Shown here: positions 17,445 to 25,167 of the stretch, piece by piece
How the letters are laid out: the number at the start of each line of letters is the position of its first letter
How positions within the stretch are numbered: the first letter of the stretch is position 1
Source of the DNA: Hymenobacter sp. UV11
Lineage (GTDB): Bacteria; Bacteroidota; Bacteroidia; Cytophagales; Hymenobacteraceae
Direction of reading: 5' to 3'
NCBI RefSeq assembly: GCF_004684095.1
Contig: NZ_SRII01000008.1
Location: 170,207 to 234,206, forward strand
Length of the DNA: 64,000 nucleotides
Program-made: the position numbers and the translations under genes
The notes under the pieces: generated by a model
The model's database searches: none
What the model was told of the DNA's origin: nothing
What the model saw: only the letters and a program-made list of their open reading frames with translations

Positions 17445-18548
17445 TTAGAGCCCGTGCGTAGTTTCCTTGAGGATGTAGTCAACGACCTTGGTTAAATCAC
17501 CGGTTTGGTGAAATACGGCGAGCTGGCGGTCGGCTCCGGTACCCATTTCAAGCATTTTCAGCACGTATTCGACTTCGTGGCGACTGCCCAGGTCATCCAC
17601 CACGTCGTCCACAAAATCCAGTAATTCGAGGATTAGCTGCCGGGTAGGCTTTTCTTCTTCGGTTCCAAAGTCAATTAACTGGCCACTAATTCCATAGCGG
17701 GCGGCTCGCCATTTGTTTTCCTTAATGAGCGAGCTGCGATAGAGCCGGAAATTCAGGTTCTGGCACTTGAGCTTATAAATTTTAGCTACTAACGCCTGCA
17801 TAACCGCCGCTACCGCAATGGTTTCGTCGGGGCGCATCATCATATCGCAGATGCGGTATTCGATGGTGTCGAAAAATGGGTGTAGCCGCAGGTCCCACCA
17901 TATTTTCTTGCCGTTATCGATGCAGCCAGTTTTAATCAGCAGCGCGATAAACTCGTCGTATTCCGAGGCGCCGGTGAAATAATCAGGAATACCCGTGCGA
18001 GGAAATCGTTCAAAAACCTTGGTTCTGAATGATTTGTAGCCAGTTTCGCGGCCCTCCCAGAAAGGGGAGTTGGTACTTAGCGCAAACAGGTGGGGTAGGA
18101 AATACCGCAGCGCGTTCATCATATACACGCCCAAATCGCGGTTTTCGATGCCGACGTGCACGTGCATGCCGAAAACCAGGTTCGAACGGGCGGCCTCCTG
18201 CAATTCCTCCACGATTTTATCGTAGCGGGCATCGGGCGTGATGGGCTGGTCTTGCCAGCGCGAAAACGGGTGCGTGCCGGCGGCGGCTATTTTCAGGCCT
18301 ACCCGGTCGGCCAACTCGATTACCTGGCGGCGCAGGTGCACCACTTCCTGGCGCGCCTCCTGAATATTCTTACAGATGTTGGTGCCAACCTCCACCACTG
18401 CCTCGTGCATTTCGGCTTTTACCTGCTCATGCAGGGTTATTTTGCCATCCTCCACAATTTTCGACATGTGCGAGCGCAGCTCTCGCGTGACGGGGTCGAT
18501 AGTTTGAAATTCTTCCTCGATGCCGAGGGTAAAAACTGGCTGGGACAT
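17445..18548 (-). CDS. carboxylate-amine ligase, GCS2/YbdK family
   Basis: 367 residues from the ATG at 18548; the longer frame to 18623 only adds an unlikely hydrophobic stretch. The hallmark FTLGIEEEFQ opens the protein. AEMHEAVVEVGT, GMHVHVGI, STNSPFWEGRETGYKSFR and EYRICD follow, all typical of the glutamate-cysteine-ligase-2 fold. The family joins an amino acid to a carboxylate using ATP; YbdK has weak glutamate-cysteine ligase activity. It is flanked by an amidotransferase and an ATP-grasp ligase, which points to stepwise assembly of a small peptide-like compound. Confidence 0.9.
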   Translation of the reverse strand: MSQPVFTLGIEEEFQTIDPVTRELRSHMSKIVEDGKITLHEQVKAEMHEAVVEVGTNICKNIQEARQEVVHLRRQVIELADRVGLKIAAAGTHPFSRWQDQPITPDARYDKIVEELQEAARSNLVFGMHVHVGIENRDLGVYMMNALRYFLPHLFALSTNSPFWEGRETGYKSFRTKVFERFPRTGIPDYFTGASEYDEFIALLIKTGCIDNGKKIWWDLRLHPFFDTIEYRICDMMMRPDETIAVAAVMQALVAKIYKLKCQNLNFRLYRSSLIKENKWRAARYGISGQLIDFGTEEEKPTRQLILELLDFVDDVVDDLGSRHEVEYVLKMLEMGTGADRQLAVFHQTGDLTKVVDYILKETTHGL

Positions 18549-18667
18549 GGGGCGGATATGACGCGTAATATTCGAAGAAAAGGGTAGCTCCCAACCAGTG
18601 AGCCAGAGTGCCAACGGCACCAAGCCAGTACGGATAACCCGCTGCCGGCTTGGTGCGACGGGGCAGT

Positions 18668-19825
18668 TTATTCTTTGGGTTTAGGAGCCGATTTCTTGGG
18701 TTTGGCCGGCGCCTTGGGGGTAGGGGTGGCCCCGGTGATGGGCTCAGGCTTGGGGCCAGCGGCTTTTTTAGCGGGGGCTTTCTTGGTAGGCTTAGGCGGA
18801 TTGGCGCCTAAATCGTTGGTTTCGTGCACCGCATCGCCCATCTCCACCGAGCTGGGAACATTGGTCGAGAGGGCCGAGTGGCGAGCCGATTTCTGCACGT
18901 ACGAGCCCCAGGTGAGGTTGTCGTGGCCGGGCTTCTGGGCCTGGGCGCGGGCAATGGCCAGGTTGGCGGCGTGCTCCACTACCCACTCAAAATTCTCGGG
19001 GCCTACCGAATTAATATCCGCATCGGGTGCGGGGTTGCCGAAGTCGATGGCGATTGGAATACCATCGCGCACCGCAAATTCTACCGTGTTGAAGTCGTAG
19101 CCTAGGCCCTGGCACAGGCGCAGCACGTAGTCCTTAATGGTAGCGAGCAGCTTTTCGCCAGCTTCGCCCTGCGTTTTCATCTCCGTTTTGTAGCGCTCGT
19201 GGAAGGCGTTGCGCGGCTCGTAGGGCATGATGAGCACGTCTTTGCCGCCCAGGCAGTAGCAGCGGAAGTAATCGGTGAAGTCGATGGCTTCCTGATAGAG
19301 CATTACCAACTGGCTGGTTTCGTCGTAGGCGCGCCAGGCTTCATCAGGGTTGTCCACCTTGTACACGCTTTTCCAGCCGCCGCCCGAGTGGGGCTTCATA
19401 AAGGCGGGGAAGCCGATTTTCTCAAACGCCTGCTGCCAATTGAACATCGACAGGTTGCGAAACGAGTTTTCGTTGGTGTCGTCGGGGCGGGCTTTGCTGG
19501 GTAGCAGCAGCGTTTTGGGCACCGGTACGCCCAGTTGCACGGCTAGGGCATTGTTGAAGAATTTCTCGTCGGCACTCCACCAGAAGGGGTTGTTAATCAC
19601 GGCCGTGCCGGTGAGGGCGGCGTTCTTGAGGTAGGCGCGGTAGAAGGGCACGTCCTGCGAGATGCGGTCGATGATGACGGCGTAGTCGGTAGCGACGGCC
19701 TGCTCAACTTCTTGAATATTAACAAACTCAGCCGTAATGCCATCTACGGCCTTTTGGTTGACGCGGTCTACAAAGGCCTGGGGGAAAGAATTTTCCTGGC
19801 CGAACAAGATGCCGATTTTTTTCAT
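18668..19825 (-). CDS. D-Ala-D-Ala-ligase-like ATP-grasp protein with Lys/Pro tail
   Basis: 385 residues. An ATP-grasp core covers about residues 1-310: ILFGQENSFPQAF at the N-terminus, PAFMKPHSGGGWKSVYKV (phosphate loop), VMLYQEAID, FRCYCLGG, and the metal site EFAVRDGIPIAIDFGNPAPD with acid/Asn ligands. The last ~65 residues are a low-complexity Lys/Pro/Ala tail (KKAPAKKAAGPKPEP-like), reminiscent of histone-H1-type tails and unusual on a ligase; it could bind nucleic acid or the cell surface. It belongs to the predicted amidoligase operon, between the esterase and the GCS2 ligase. Confidence 0.82.
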   Translation of the reverse strand: MKKIGILFGQENSFPQAFVDRVNQKAVDGITAEFVNIQEVEQAVATDYAVIIDRISQDVPFYRAYLKNAALTGTAVINNPFWWSADEKFFNNALAVQLGVPVPKTLLLPSKARPDDTNENSFRNLSMFNWQQAFEKIGFPAFMKPHSGGGWKSVYKVDNPDEAWRAYDETSQLVMLYQEAIDFTDYFRCYCLGGKDVLIMPYEPRNAFHERYKTEMKTQGEAGEKLLATIKDYVLRLCQGLGYDFNTVEFAVRDGIPIAIDFGNPAPDADINSVGPENFEWVVEHAANLAIARAQAQKPGHDNLTWGSYVQKSARHSALSTNVPSSVEMGDAVHETNDLGANPPKPTKKAPAKKAAGPKPEPITGATPTPKAPAKPKKSAPKPKE

Positions 19826-19909
19826 GGTGTTGGGAAAAACGTGTATTCTAAGGGATTGGAGAGGGGGTAGGAGGAGCGCAGGCGCTGAAGCTTTTACGGG
19901 AGTAGCTGC

Positions 19910-20617
19910 CTAAAAGATGGTCGAGACGTACTCCGGGAACATATCGCGCCACACGGGCCAGTCGTGGGTGCCGTTGGGCCGCACGTCGAGCCGGTGCGCA
20001 ATACCCTTACGCGCCAATATATCGGACATGCGGTAGTTGGCGTCTTTGCAGAAGTCGTGCTCGGCCGTGCCCAAGATGATATTCATCTTGTAGAAGTTAT
20101 CGTTCTGGGCATTAGGCATGTAGTCGGGCGGGTTCTGGTAGTAGGCCTGCTCGTCGTAGTGCCCATCCAGAAACATGCGAATGTCGAAGGCCGCGCCCAT
20201 CGAAAACATGTGCGCCACCTGCTCGGGGTGCCGGAAGGCGAAGTTAAGGGCCTGGTAACCACCGAGTGAGCAGCCGGCTACCCCCACCTTTTCGACCTGG
20301 CACTCGTGCTGCAGGCGCGGCACCAGCTCCTCGCTCACCATGCGGTCGTAGAGGCCGTGGTTGTGCACGCGGGTGCCGGGGTGCAGGTGCTTGGCATACC
20401 AGCTCCACTTGTCGCCGCTATCAATGCAGATGAGCTTGAGGAGGCGGTTGTCAATAAACCAGCGCACCGAGTCTACCAGGTGAAAGTCTTTGGCCTCGTA
20501 GTAGCGGCCGTTGGAAGTTGGAAAAACAATGACGGGGTAGCCATAATCACCGAGCACCAGCATTTCGAGGTCGGTGCCCAGGTTGTGGGAATAGAAGCGA
20601 CGGTATTCTTCGTGCAA
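19910..20617 (-). CDS. esterase-like alpha/beta hydrolase (COG4947-type)
   Basis: 235 residues; a TTG start fits the family N-terminus (HEEYRRFYSHNLGTDLEMLV). The nucleophile elbow reads GVAGCSLGGYQA, the acid loop is near GTAEHDFCKDA and the catalytic His lies in NGTHDWPVW. It leads the putative amidoligase operon and diverges from another alpha/beta hydrolase. Its role could be to release, cyclise or recycle the ligase product. A TTAGTTTG box on the minus strand (20669-20662) is a possible promoter. Confidence 0.82.
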   Translation of the reverse strand: MHEEYRRFYSHNLGTDLEMLVLGDYGYPVIVFPTSNGRYYEAKDFHLVDSVRWFIDNRLLKLICIDSGDKWSWYAKHLHPGTRVHNHGLYDRMVSEELVPRLQHECQVEKVGVAGCSLGGYQALNFAFRHPEQVAHMFSMGAAFDIRMFLDGHYDEQAYYQNPPDYMPNAQNDNFYKMNIILGTAEHDFCKDANYRMSDILARKGIAHRLDVRPNGTHDWPVWRDMFPEYVSTIF

Positions 20618-20701
20618 GAGATAGGGCCCGGCAAGGAAGGCGTGCGCGCCGGAACCGGCCGCAAACTAAGCAAGAAAACTGAACGGCCTAATGTCTTTAA
20701 A

Positions 20702-22255
20702 ATGAAGCGGCACGTGTTTATTTGCGAGGAAATGGCAGTTTTCCGGTTTCAGTCGCCGCGCGGGTCCACCGTGGTTGTGCGGCGCGATGAGTATTTATTT
20801 TCGGTGGCGCTCGGCCGGGTAGTGCGCCTCGACGTGGTGCTGCCGCCGGGCTTTTCGGCCCGGGCGGCCGAGCCCTACCCCGTGCTGTACCTGCAAGATG
20901 GCCAGGACCTGGCGCGCCTGCACCTGCCGGCTACGCTCAACCGGCTGTACCGGCGGGGCGACGTGCGGCCGTTTGTGCTGGTGGCCATCCACGCCGCCGA
21001 CCGCCTGCAGGAATACGGCGTGGCCGCCCGCCCCGACTACCTGGGCCGCGGCAGCCGCGCCGGCCGCTACACTGATTTCATGCTCAACGAGTTATTGCCC
21101 TACGTACAGGCGCACTACCACGCCAGCGCCGAGCCCGAGGAGGCCGCGCTGGCCGGCATGTCGCTGGGGGGGCTCATGGCCTTTGACCTGGCCTGGCACC
21201 ACCCCGAAGCCTTTTTGCAGGTGGGTGCGTTCAGCGGTGCGTTCTGGTGGCGGGGTAGGGGGCTGCACGATGGCTACACCGACGCCGACCGCCTGATGCA
21301 CAGCCTGGTACTGGCCCGCCCGGCCCAGCTGGGGCAGCAATTCTGGCTGCAAGCCGGCACCGACGATGAAACTACCGACCGCAACAACAATGGTATTATT
21401 GATGCCATCGACGATACGCTCGACCTGCTGACTACGCTCGCCGCGCAGGGCCTACCCCCCGCCGCCGCGCGCTACGTGGAGGTGCCCGGCGGCCACCACC
21501 ACCCCGATACCTGGGCGGCCATCTTCCCCGATTTTTTGCGCTGGGCCTTTGGTACTCAGGAGCTGGCAGCGCCCGCCGTGGCTGCCACCGAAAAGCTGCC
21601 CTTGCGCTGGCGCATAGGCAGCCGCCCGCTGCTGCGCCGCCCCCACGGAGCCGCCAAATTCAAGTTTAAGTATTTGCGGCGGTCGGCTACCTTTGCCGCT
21701 ATGTCTGCTACCCCACCCATTACGTTGGCTCGCCCCGCTCCCGGTACTTATTTGCCTTATACACAAGCGTATATCGACCTGGTGCCGGACGGTTCCGAGC
21801 CCTTGGCGCAGCTACGCCAGCAGGCTGCCGAGATGCACCGCGAGCTGGTTGGCCTCAGCGAAGTCCAGGCCCTGATGCGCTACGCCCCCGGCAAGTGGAC
21901 GCCCAAGGAAGTGCTGGTGCACCTCACCGATACCGAGCGTATTTTTACTTACCGCGCCCTACGCTTTGCCCGCGCCGATGCCCAGGAGCTACCCGGCTTC
22001 GACGAGAACGAGTTTGCTGCTAATAGTGAAGCTAATGACCGCTCAATAAGCGACTTATTAACGGAATATCATGCCGTGCGGGCGGCTACTCTGGCCTTTT
22101 TTGGGGGCCTCAACGGTGGGCAGCTCGACCGGGCAGGGCGCGCCAACGGCGGCGCCGTAGCGGTGCGGTCGCTGCTCTACCTTGTAGCGGGCCACGAGCA
22201 GCACCACCTGCGCATTTTGCGCGAGCGTTACTGGCCGGCCCTACCCCCCGCGTAG
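20702..22255 (+). CDS. alpha/beta hydrolase (esterase) running without a stop into a DinB domain
   Basis: Starting at ATG 20702 (or 20732), residues up to about 285 form an esterase of the Fes/COG2819 type. The core has VLYLQDGQDLA, the nucleophile elbow LAGMSLGGLMA, a Ca-binding-like DRNNNGIIDAIDD loop, and the catalytic His in GGHHHPDTW. No stop codon follows: about 45 low-complexity residues lead directly into the DinB-like domain that starts at 21701, giving 517 residues. Either a real fusion exists or the hydrolase stop has been lost. A promoter-like box just before 21701 favours a second, separate start. It diverges from the amidoligase operon. Confidence 0.7.
   Translation: MKRHVFICEEMAVFRFQSPRGSTVVVRRDEYLFSVALGRVVRLDVVLPPGFSARAAEPYPVLYLQDGQDLARLHLPATLNRLYRRGDVRPFVLVAIHAADRLQEYGVAARPDYLGRGSRAGRYTDFMLNELLPYVQAHYHASAEPEEAALAGMSLGGLMAFDLAWHHPEAFLQVGAFSGAFWWRGRGLHDGYTDADRLMHSLVLARPAQLGQQFWLQAGTDDETTDRNNNGIIDAIDDTLDLLTTLAAQGLPPAAARYVEVPGGHHHPDTWAAIFPDFLRWAFGTQELAAPAVAATEKLPLRWRIGSRPLLRRPHGAAKFKFKYLRRSATFAAMSATPPITLARPAPGTYLPYTQAYIDLVPDGSEPLAQLRQQAAEMHRELVGLSEVQALMRYAPGKWTPKEVLVHLTDTERIFTYRALRFARADAQELPGFDENEFAANSEANDRSISDLLTEYHAVRAATLAFFGGLNGGQLDRAGRANGGAVAVRSLLYLVAGHEQHHLRILRERYWPALPPA
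21688..21695 (+). promoter_or_regulatory. putative -7 box for the DinB-like gene
   Basis: TACCTTTG, an exact TAnnTTTG, ends 5 bases before the ATG at 21701. Transcription from here would give a nearly leaderless DinB message. Confidence 0.45.
21701..22255 (+). CDS. DinB-family protein (in-frame with the hydrolase upstream)
   Basis: 184 residues if translated from the ATG at 21701. It is a four-helix DinB/YfiT-type metal-binding domain. The histidine ligands are in VLVHLTDTER and GHEQHHLRIL, and GKWTPKEVL is typical of Bacteroidota members. Such proteins may be thiol transferases or stress-response enzymes; the substrate is unknown. The frame is shared with the hydrolase. Confidence 0.75.
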   Translation: MSATPPITLARPAPGTYLPYTQAYIDLVPDGSEPLAQLRQQAAEMHRELVGLSEVQALMRYAPGKWTPKEVLVHLTDTERIFTYRALRFARADAQELPGFDENEFAANSEANDRSISDLLTEYHAVRAATLAFFGGLNGGQLDRAGRANGGAVAVRSLLYLVAGHEQHHLRILRERYWPALPPA

Positions 22256-22345
22256 GCCTGAAAATTGCACAACATCAACTCAGAAAATCGCGTTAATCCG
22301 ACGCATATTCTCATTTATTCCCTCCATTCCTAACCACTTTCACTC

Positions 22346-22462
22346 ATGGCCAAAGCCCAAGATGCTCGTAAAGAGAAGAAAAAAGAGCCTGTTAAATCAA
22401 CAAAAGAAAAGAAGGCCGACAAAGACGAGAAGAAAGCCGCCCGCGCCCGCAAGCAAGACTAG
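22346..22462 (+). CDS. small Lys-rich protein, 38 aa
   Basis: An ATG at 22346 opens 38 codons, beginning MAKAQDARKEKKKEP and continuing with a Lys/Glu/Ala pattern to a TAG. More than a third of the residues are lysine, so nucleic-acid binding is conceivable. Its TAG stop lies inside the CTAG terminus of the large inverted repeat that follows. Confidence 0.55.
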   Translation: MAKAQDARKEKKKEPVKSTKEKKADKDEKKAARARKQD

Positions 22463-22626
22463 ACCACTGATTAGCGCGGATTTTAGCGGATTCCACGGAT
22501 TTTGTGGACGACTCCAGAACCTGCTCACGCAAGAAGAGCTGCCTGCAAGGGCAGCTCTTCTTTTTTTATAACCCCTTAATGAATCGTCCACAAAATCCGT
22601 GAAATCCGCGCTAATCAGTGGTCTAG
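22459..22626. repeat. large inverted repeat (MITE/REP-like) containing a terminator
   Basis: The left arm (22459-22512) and right arm (22584-22626) match almost completely when one is reversed: both contain CTAGACCACTGATTAGCGCG and CACGGATTTTGTGGACGA. The left arm has about 9 extra bases (TAGCGGATT). A 13-bp hairpin in the middle (22531-22543 with 22550-22562), followed by a T-run, should stop transcription. The terminal CTAG supplies the stop codon of the small gene on the left and of the minus-strand gene on the right. Confidence 0.85.
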
Positions 22627-23252
22627 AGAGTATAATACGGCTCCTTTTCCTTGTCGTGGTAGCGGAGGTAGCCGTGCAGCACCAGCTTAATGAGGGTGCG
22701 GTAGGCGCGGCGGTGGCCCACGTTGATGAGCTTGGTATACTGCGCCACCGTGATGCGTGGCTGCTTGGTGTTGAGGTAGTCGAGCACGTGCAGCTCGTCT
22801 TTGTTGAGGGGTAGTTTTTCGAGGCCAGCTTCGGGCTGCTGGCGCTCCAGAATTTTTTCGGTGAGGCTGCTGGCTTGCACGCTTTCGTCGCGCACACGCA
22901 CGTAGCCGCGCCACTCACCGGGGGCTATCTGGGCCCGGTGCGGTTTGTTCTGGCTCTCGGCAACACTGACAACCAATACAATATGGTCGTCGTCCGTTTC
23001 TACTTCGCGAAAGTGCAGGGTAAGGGGCGGGTCGATGTAGTGCGCGGCGGCCTCGCGCAGCACAAACATTTCCTCCTCCGCATCGCGCACGCCCACCACG
23101 CGGCCGTCGTCGTCGACGCCCACCAGCACCTGGCCACCGTGCGTGTTGGCCAGCGACGACAACGTGCGCGAAATGCGGGTAGGGTGGGTGGTCCTTTTCT
23201 TGAATTCGAGCCGTTCGCCCTCGCCCTGGCTGATAAGTGCGCGTAAGTCCAT
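22623..23252 (-). CDS. AlbA_2/Schlafen-type ATP-binding domain protein with winged helix
   Basis: 209 residues. The N-terminal domain has the AlbA_2 pattern (ERLEFKKR, then SLANTHGGQVLVGVDDDG). The C-terminal part (LNKDELHVLDYLNTKQPRITVAQYTKLI...RRAYRTLIKLVLHGYL) looks like a winged-helix DNA-binding segment. Proteins of this arrangement are usually transcriptional regulators or belong to defence and mobile-element contexts. The stop codon lies in the terminus of the inverted repeat. Confidence 0.78.
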   Translation of the reverse strand: MDLRALISQGEGERLEFKKRTTHPTRISRTLSSLANTHGGQVLVGVDDDGRVVGVRDAEEEMFVLREAAAHYIDPPLTLHFREVETDDDHIVLVVSVAESQNKPHRAQIAPGEWRGYVRVRDESVQASSLTEKILERQQPEAGLEKLPLNKDELHVLDYLNTKQPRITVAQYTKLINVGHRRAYRTLIKLVLHGYLRYHDKEKEPYYTL

Positions 23253-23256
23253 TTTT

Positions 23257-23417
23257 TAAGCTGTTAGCTATCAGCTAGTAGCCGTTAGCTTTTTTCAAGG
23301 ATACACATTACCGCCGCTAGCTCATTAACGCAGCCCGAAACGCAAATGTGCCGCTTCCCAATAGGAAAGCGGCACATCAAAAAGCTACTAGCTAACAGCC
23401 GGTAGCTAAAAGCTTAC
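23257..23417. repeat. imperfect inverted repeat with TTAGCT words and a central hairpin
   Basis: The outer arms (23257-23296 and 23379-23417) share TAAGCT, TTAGCTA and TAGCTTTTT, with roughly three quarters of positions complementary. Between them an 11-bp hairpin (23346-23356 with 23367-23377) may end transcription of one neighbour. Such AGCTGTTAGCTA-like runs look like a repetitive family. Confidence 0.6.
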
Positions 23418-23418
23418 C

Positions 23419-23847
23419 TTAAAAAGGCAGGTCGTTGTCGTCGTCGCCGGCGATGGGCTGAGCCGTAGGCTGCGCACGCAGGGTAGGATTCTGGTTTTGG
23501 GCAGCCGGGCGGGCAGCGGGCTGCTGCTGGCTGTAAGATGCGCCACCGCCACCGGCGGGTGCGCCACCCGTGGCCGGCTCAATGCGCCAGGCTTCGAGGT
23601 TGGTGAAGTACAGCATCTGGCCGTTCTTGTTGAAGCCACGGCCGCGCAGGTTGAAGGTCACCTTCACCTCGTCGCCCATTTTGTAGGGGTCGATGAGGGC
23701 AGTTTTGTCCTGCACCAGCTGAAACTTGATTTGCTCAGGATATTGGCCATCCTGTACTTCGAGGACGAACTCGCGCTTGCGGAATTTTTCGCTTACCTGC
23801 TGTTCGTCAAAGATTTCGTGCAGGCGGCCGGTTACGTCGTATGCCAT
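23419..23847 (-). CDS. DUF3127 family protein (SSB-like)
   Basis: 142 residues. An N-terminal OB-like domain (MAYDVTGRLHEIFDEQQV ... FVLEVQDGQYPEQIKFQLVQDK) is followed by a Gln/Pro/Gly-rich linker and a terminal acidic tip ending DDDNDLPF. That tip is like the C-terminal peptide with which bacterial single-strand binding proteins recruit partners. DUF3127 is widespread in Bacteroidota; a DNA-binding or replication-related role is likely but unproven. Confidence 0.85.
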   Translation of the reverse strand: MAYDVTGRLHEIFDEQQVSEKFRKREFVLEVQDGQYPEQIKFQLVQDKTALIDPYKMGDEVKVTFNLRGRGFNKNGQMLYFTNLEAWRIEPATGGAPAGGGGASYSQQQPAARPAAQNQNPTLRAQPTAQPIAGDDDNDLPF

Positions 23848-24116
23848 CGGAAAGGGGAAATTTGAAATGAAGAAAACTAGAGGCCAAACCTACGAAAAAA
23901 AACTGAAGAAAGCCGGCTTTGGGCGCCGCGCAGGGGGGTAGGGCGGCAATATTTATAGCGAGTTAGGTAAGATTAAGCTAAAAAAAGTAGCTAATATCCA
24001 CGCGGCAAGTTTATGAGCCTTAGTAAATTGGTAGTTGGCCTCCAATTTTAAACCACTACTAAGGGCAGAAAGTGCCGTTCTTGCGGCAGAAACTTGCTTG
24101 ATTAGTTAATTACAAT
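23848..24116. promoter_or_regulatory. upstream region of the asparaginase gene with a potential hairpin
   Basis: This divergent spacer contains CCTTAGTA (24018-24025) complementary to TACTAAGG (24057-24064), with an inner AATTGG/CCAATT pair (24026-24031, 24042-24047). It could be a dyad operator or a leader structure. No consensus promoter is obvious. Confidence 0.35.
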
Positions 24117-25052
24117 ATGTTCGCTCTTGCTTTGCACGGCGGTGCCGGCACCATTGCCCGCGCTACCCTTACCCCCGCTCTTGCAGCCGATTATCGGGCT
24201 GCGCTGCACGCTGCCCTGGCCTTGGGCACAGCCCTACTGGCCCAGGGCGCGCCGGCCCTCGACGCGGTAGAGGCCACCGTGCGCAGCCTCGAAGACTGCC
24301 CGCTCTTCAACGCTGGGCGTGGGGCCGTGTTTACCCACGAAGGCCACCACGAGATGGACGCCGCCCTCATGGACGGTGCTACCCGCCGGGCCGGGGCCGT
24401 GGCCGGCGTGCGCGCCGTGCAAAACCCCATTCGGGCCGCCCGCCTCGTAATGGAGCAAACCGAGCACGTATTGTTGGCCTACCCTGGCGCCGACGAGCTG
24501 GCCCGCGAGCACGGCCTGCCTATGCAGCCGCCCGCGTATTTCTTCACCCAGCAGCGCTACGACCAGCTCCAGGAGGCCATCGCGGCCGGCCGCATGCAGC
24601 TCGACCACGCCGCCAGCCCTACCCCCCCCGCCGACCCCAAATGGAAGAAAGGCACCGTGGGCGCCGTGGCCCGCGACCAGCGCGGCCACCTGGCCGCCGC
24701 TACCAGCACCGGCGGCATGACCAACAAGCGCTACGCCCGCATCGGCGATACGCCGCTCATCGGGGCCGGCACCTGGGCCGATGACCACTGCGCCATCAGC
24801 TGCACCGGGCACGGCGAGTATTTTATCCGGGCCGTGGTGGGCTACGACGTGGCCTGCCTCATGGCGTACAAAGGCCTGAGCCTGGCCGAGGCCTGCCGCG
24901 TGGTGGTGCACGACAAACTGGCCCCGGTGGGCGGCGAGGGCGGCCTCATCGCGGTAGATGCGGCTGGCAACCTGGCCCTACCCTTCAATTCGGAGGGCAT
25001 GTACCGCGCCAGCCGCAACGCGGCCGGCGAAGAGCTGGTGGCTATTTATTAA
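24117..25052 (+). CDS. isoaspartyl peptidase / L-asparaginase (Ntn hydrolase)
   Basis: 311 residues. A self-cleaving Thr nucleophile sits at KKGTVGAVA (Thr180). The alpha subunit opens with ALHGGAGTI, and the beta subunit contains STGGMTNKRYARIGDTP and CTGHGEYFIR. The family splits beta-aspartyl dipeptides and asparagine. It converges on a cyanophycinase-like gene; together these two enzymes would turn beta-Asp-Arg polymers or related peptides into free amino acids, as is known for cyanophycin catabolism. Confidence 0.92.
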   Translation: MFALALHGGAGTIARATLTPALAADYRAALHAALALGTALLAQGAPALDAVEATVRSLEDCPLFNAGRGAVFTHEGHHEMDAALMDGATRRAGAVAGVRAVQNPIRAARLVMEQTEHVLLAYPGADELAREHGLPMQPPAYFFTQQRYDQLQEAIAAGRMQLDHAASPTPPADPKWKKGTVGAVARDQRGHLAAATSTGGMTNKRYARIGDTPLIGAGTWADDHCAISCTGHGEYFIRAVVGYDVACLMAYKGLSLAEACRVVVHDKLAPVGGEGGLIAVDAAGNLALPFNSEGMYRASRNAAGEELVAIY

Positions 25053-25093
25053 GGAAGAGCTGGGCGCAGCAAAGGGGGTAGGGGCAACTATTG

Positions 25094-25149
25094 AAAGCGG
25101 GAAGTGGGCGCCGAAACCATTGCTGACTTCGGCGCCCACTTCCCGCTTT
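25094..25149. terminator. 22-bp perfect hairpin between convergent genes
   Basis: Arms 25094-25115 and 25128-25149 are perfectly complementary around a 12-base loop. It lies between the asparaginase and cyanophycinase genes and probably terminates both. Confidence 0.8.
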
Positions 25150-25167
25150 ATTGTCGTAGAGGCGCAG

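Noticed and set aside
20306..20701. Longer N-terminal extension of the alpha/beta hydrolase frame
   Set aside because: It runs antisense through the divergent esterase gene and has no domain character; a start at 20702 or 20732 is more natural.
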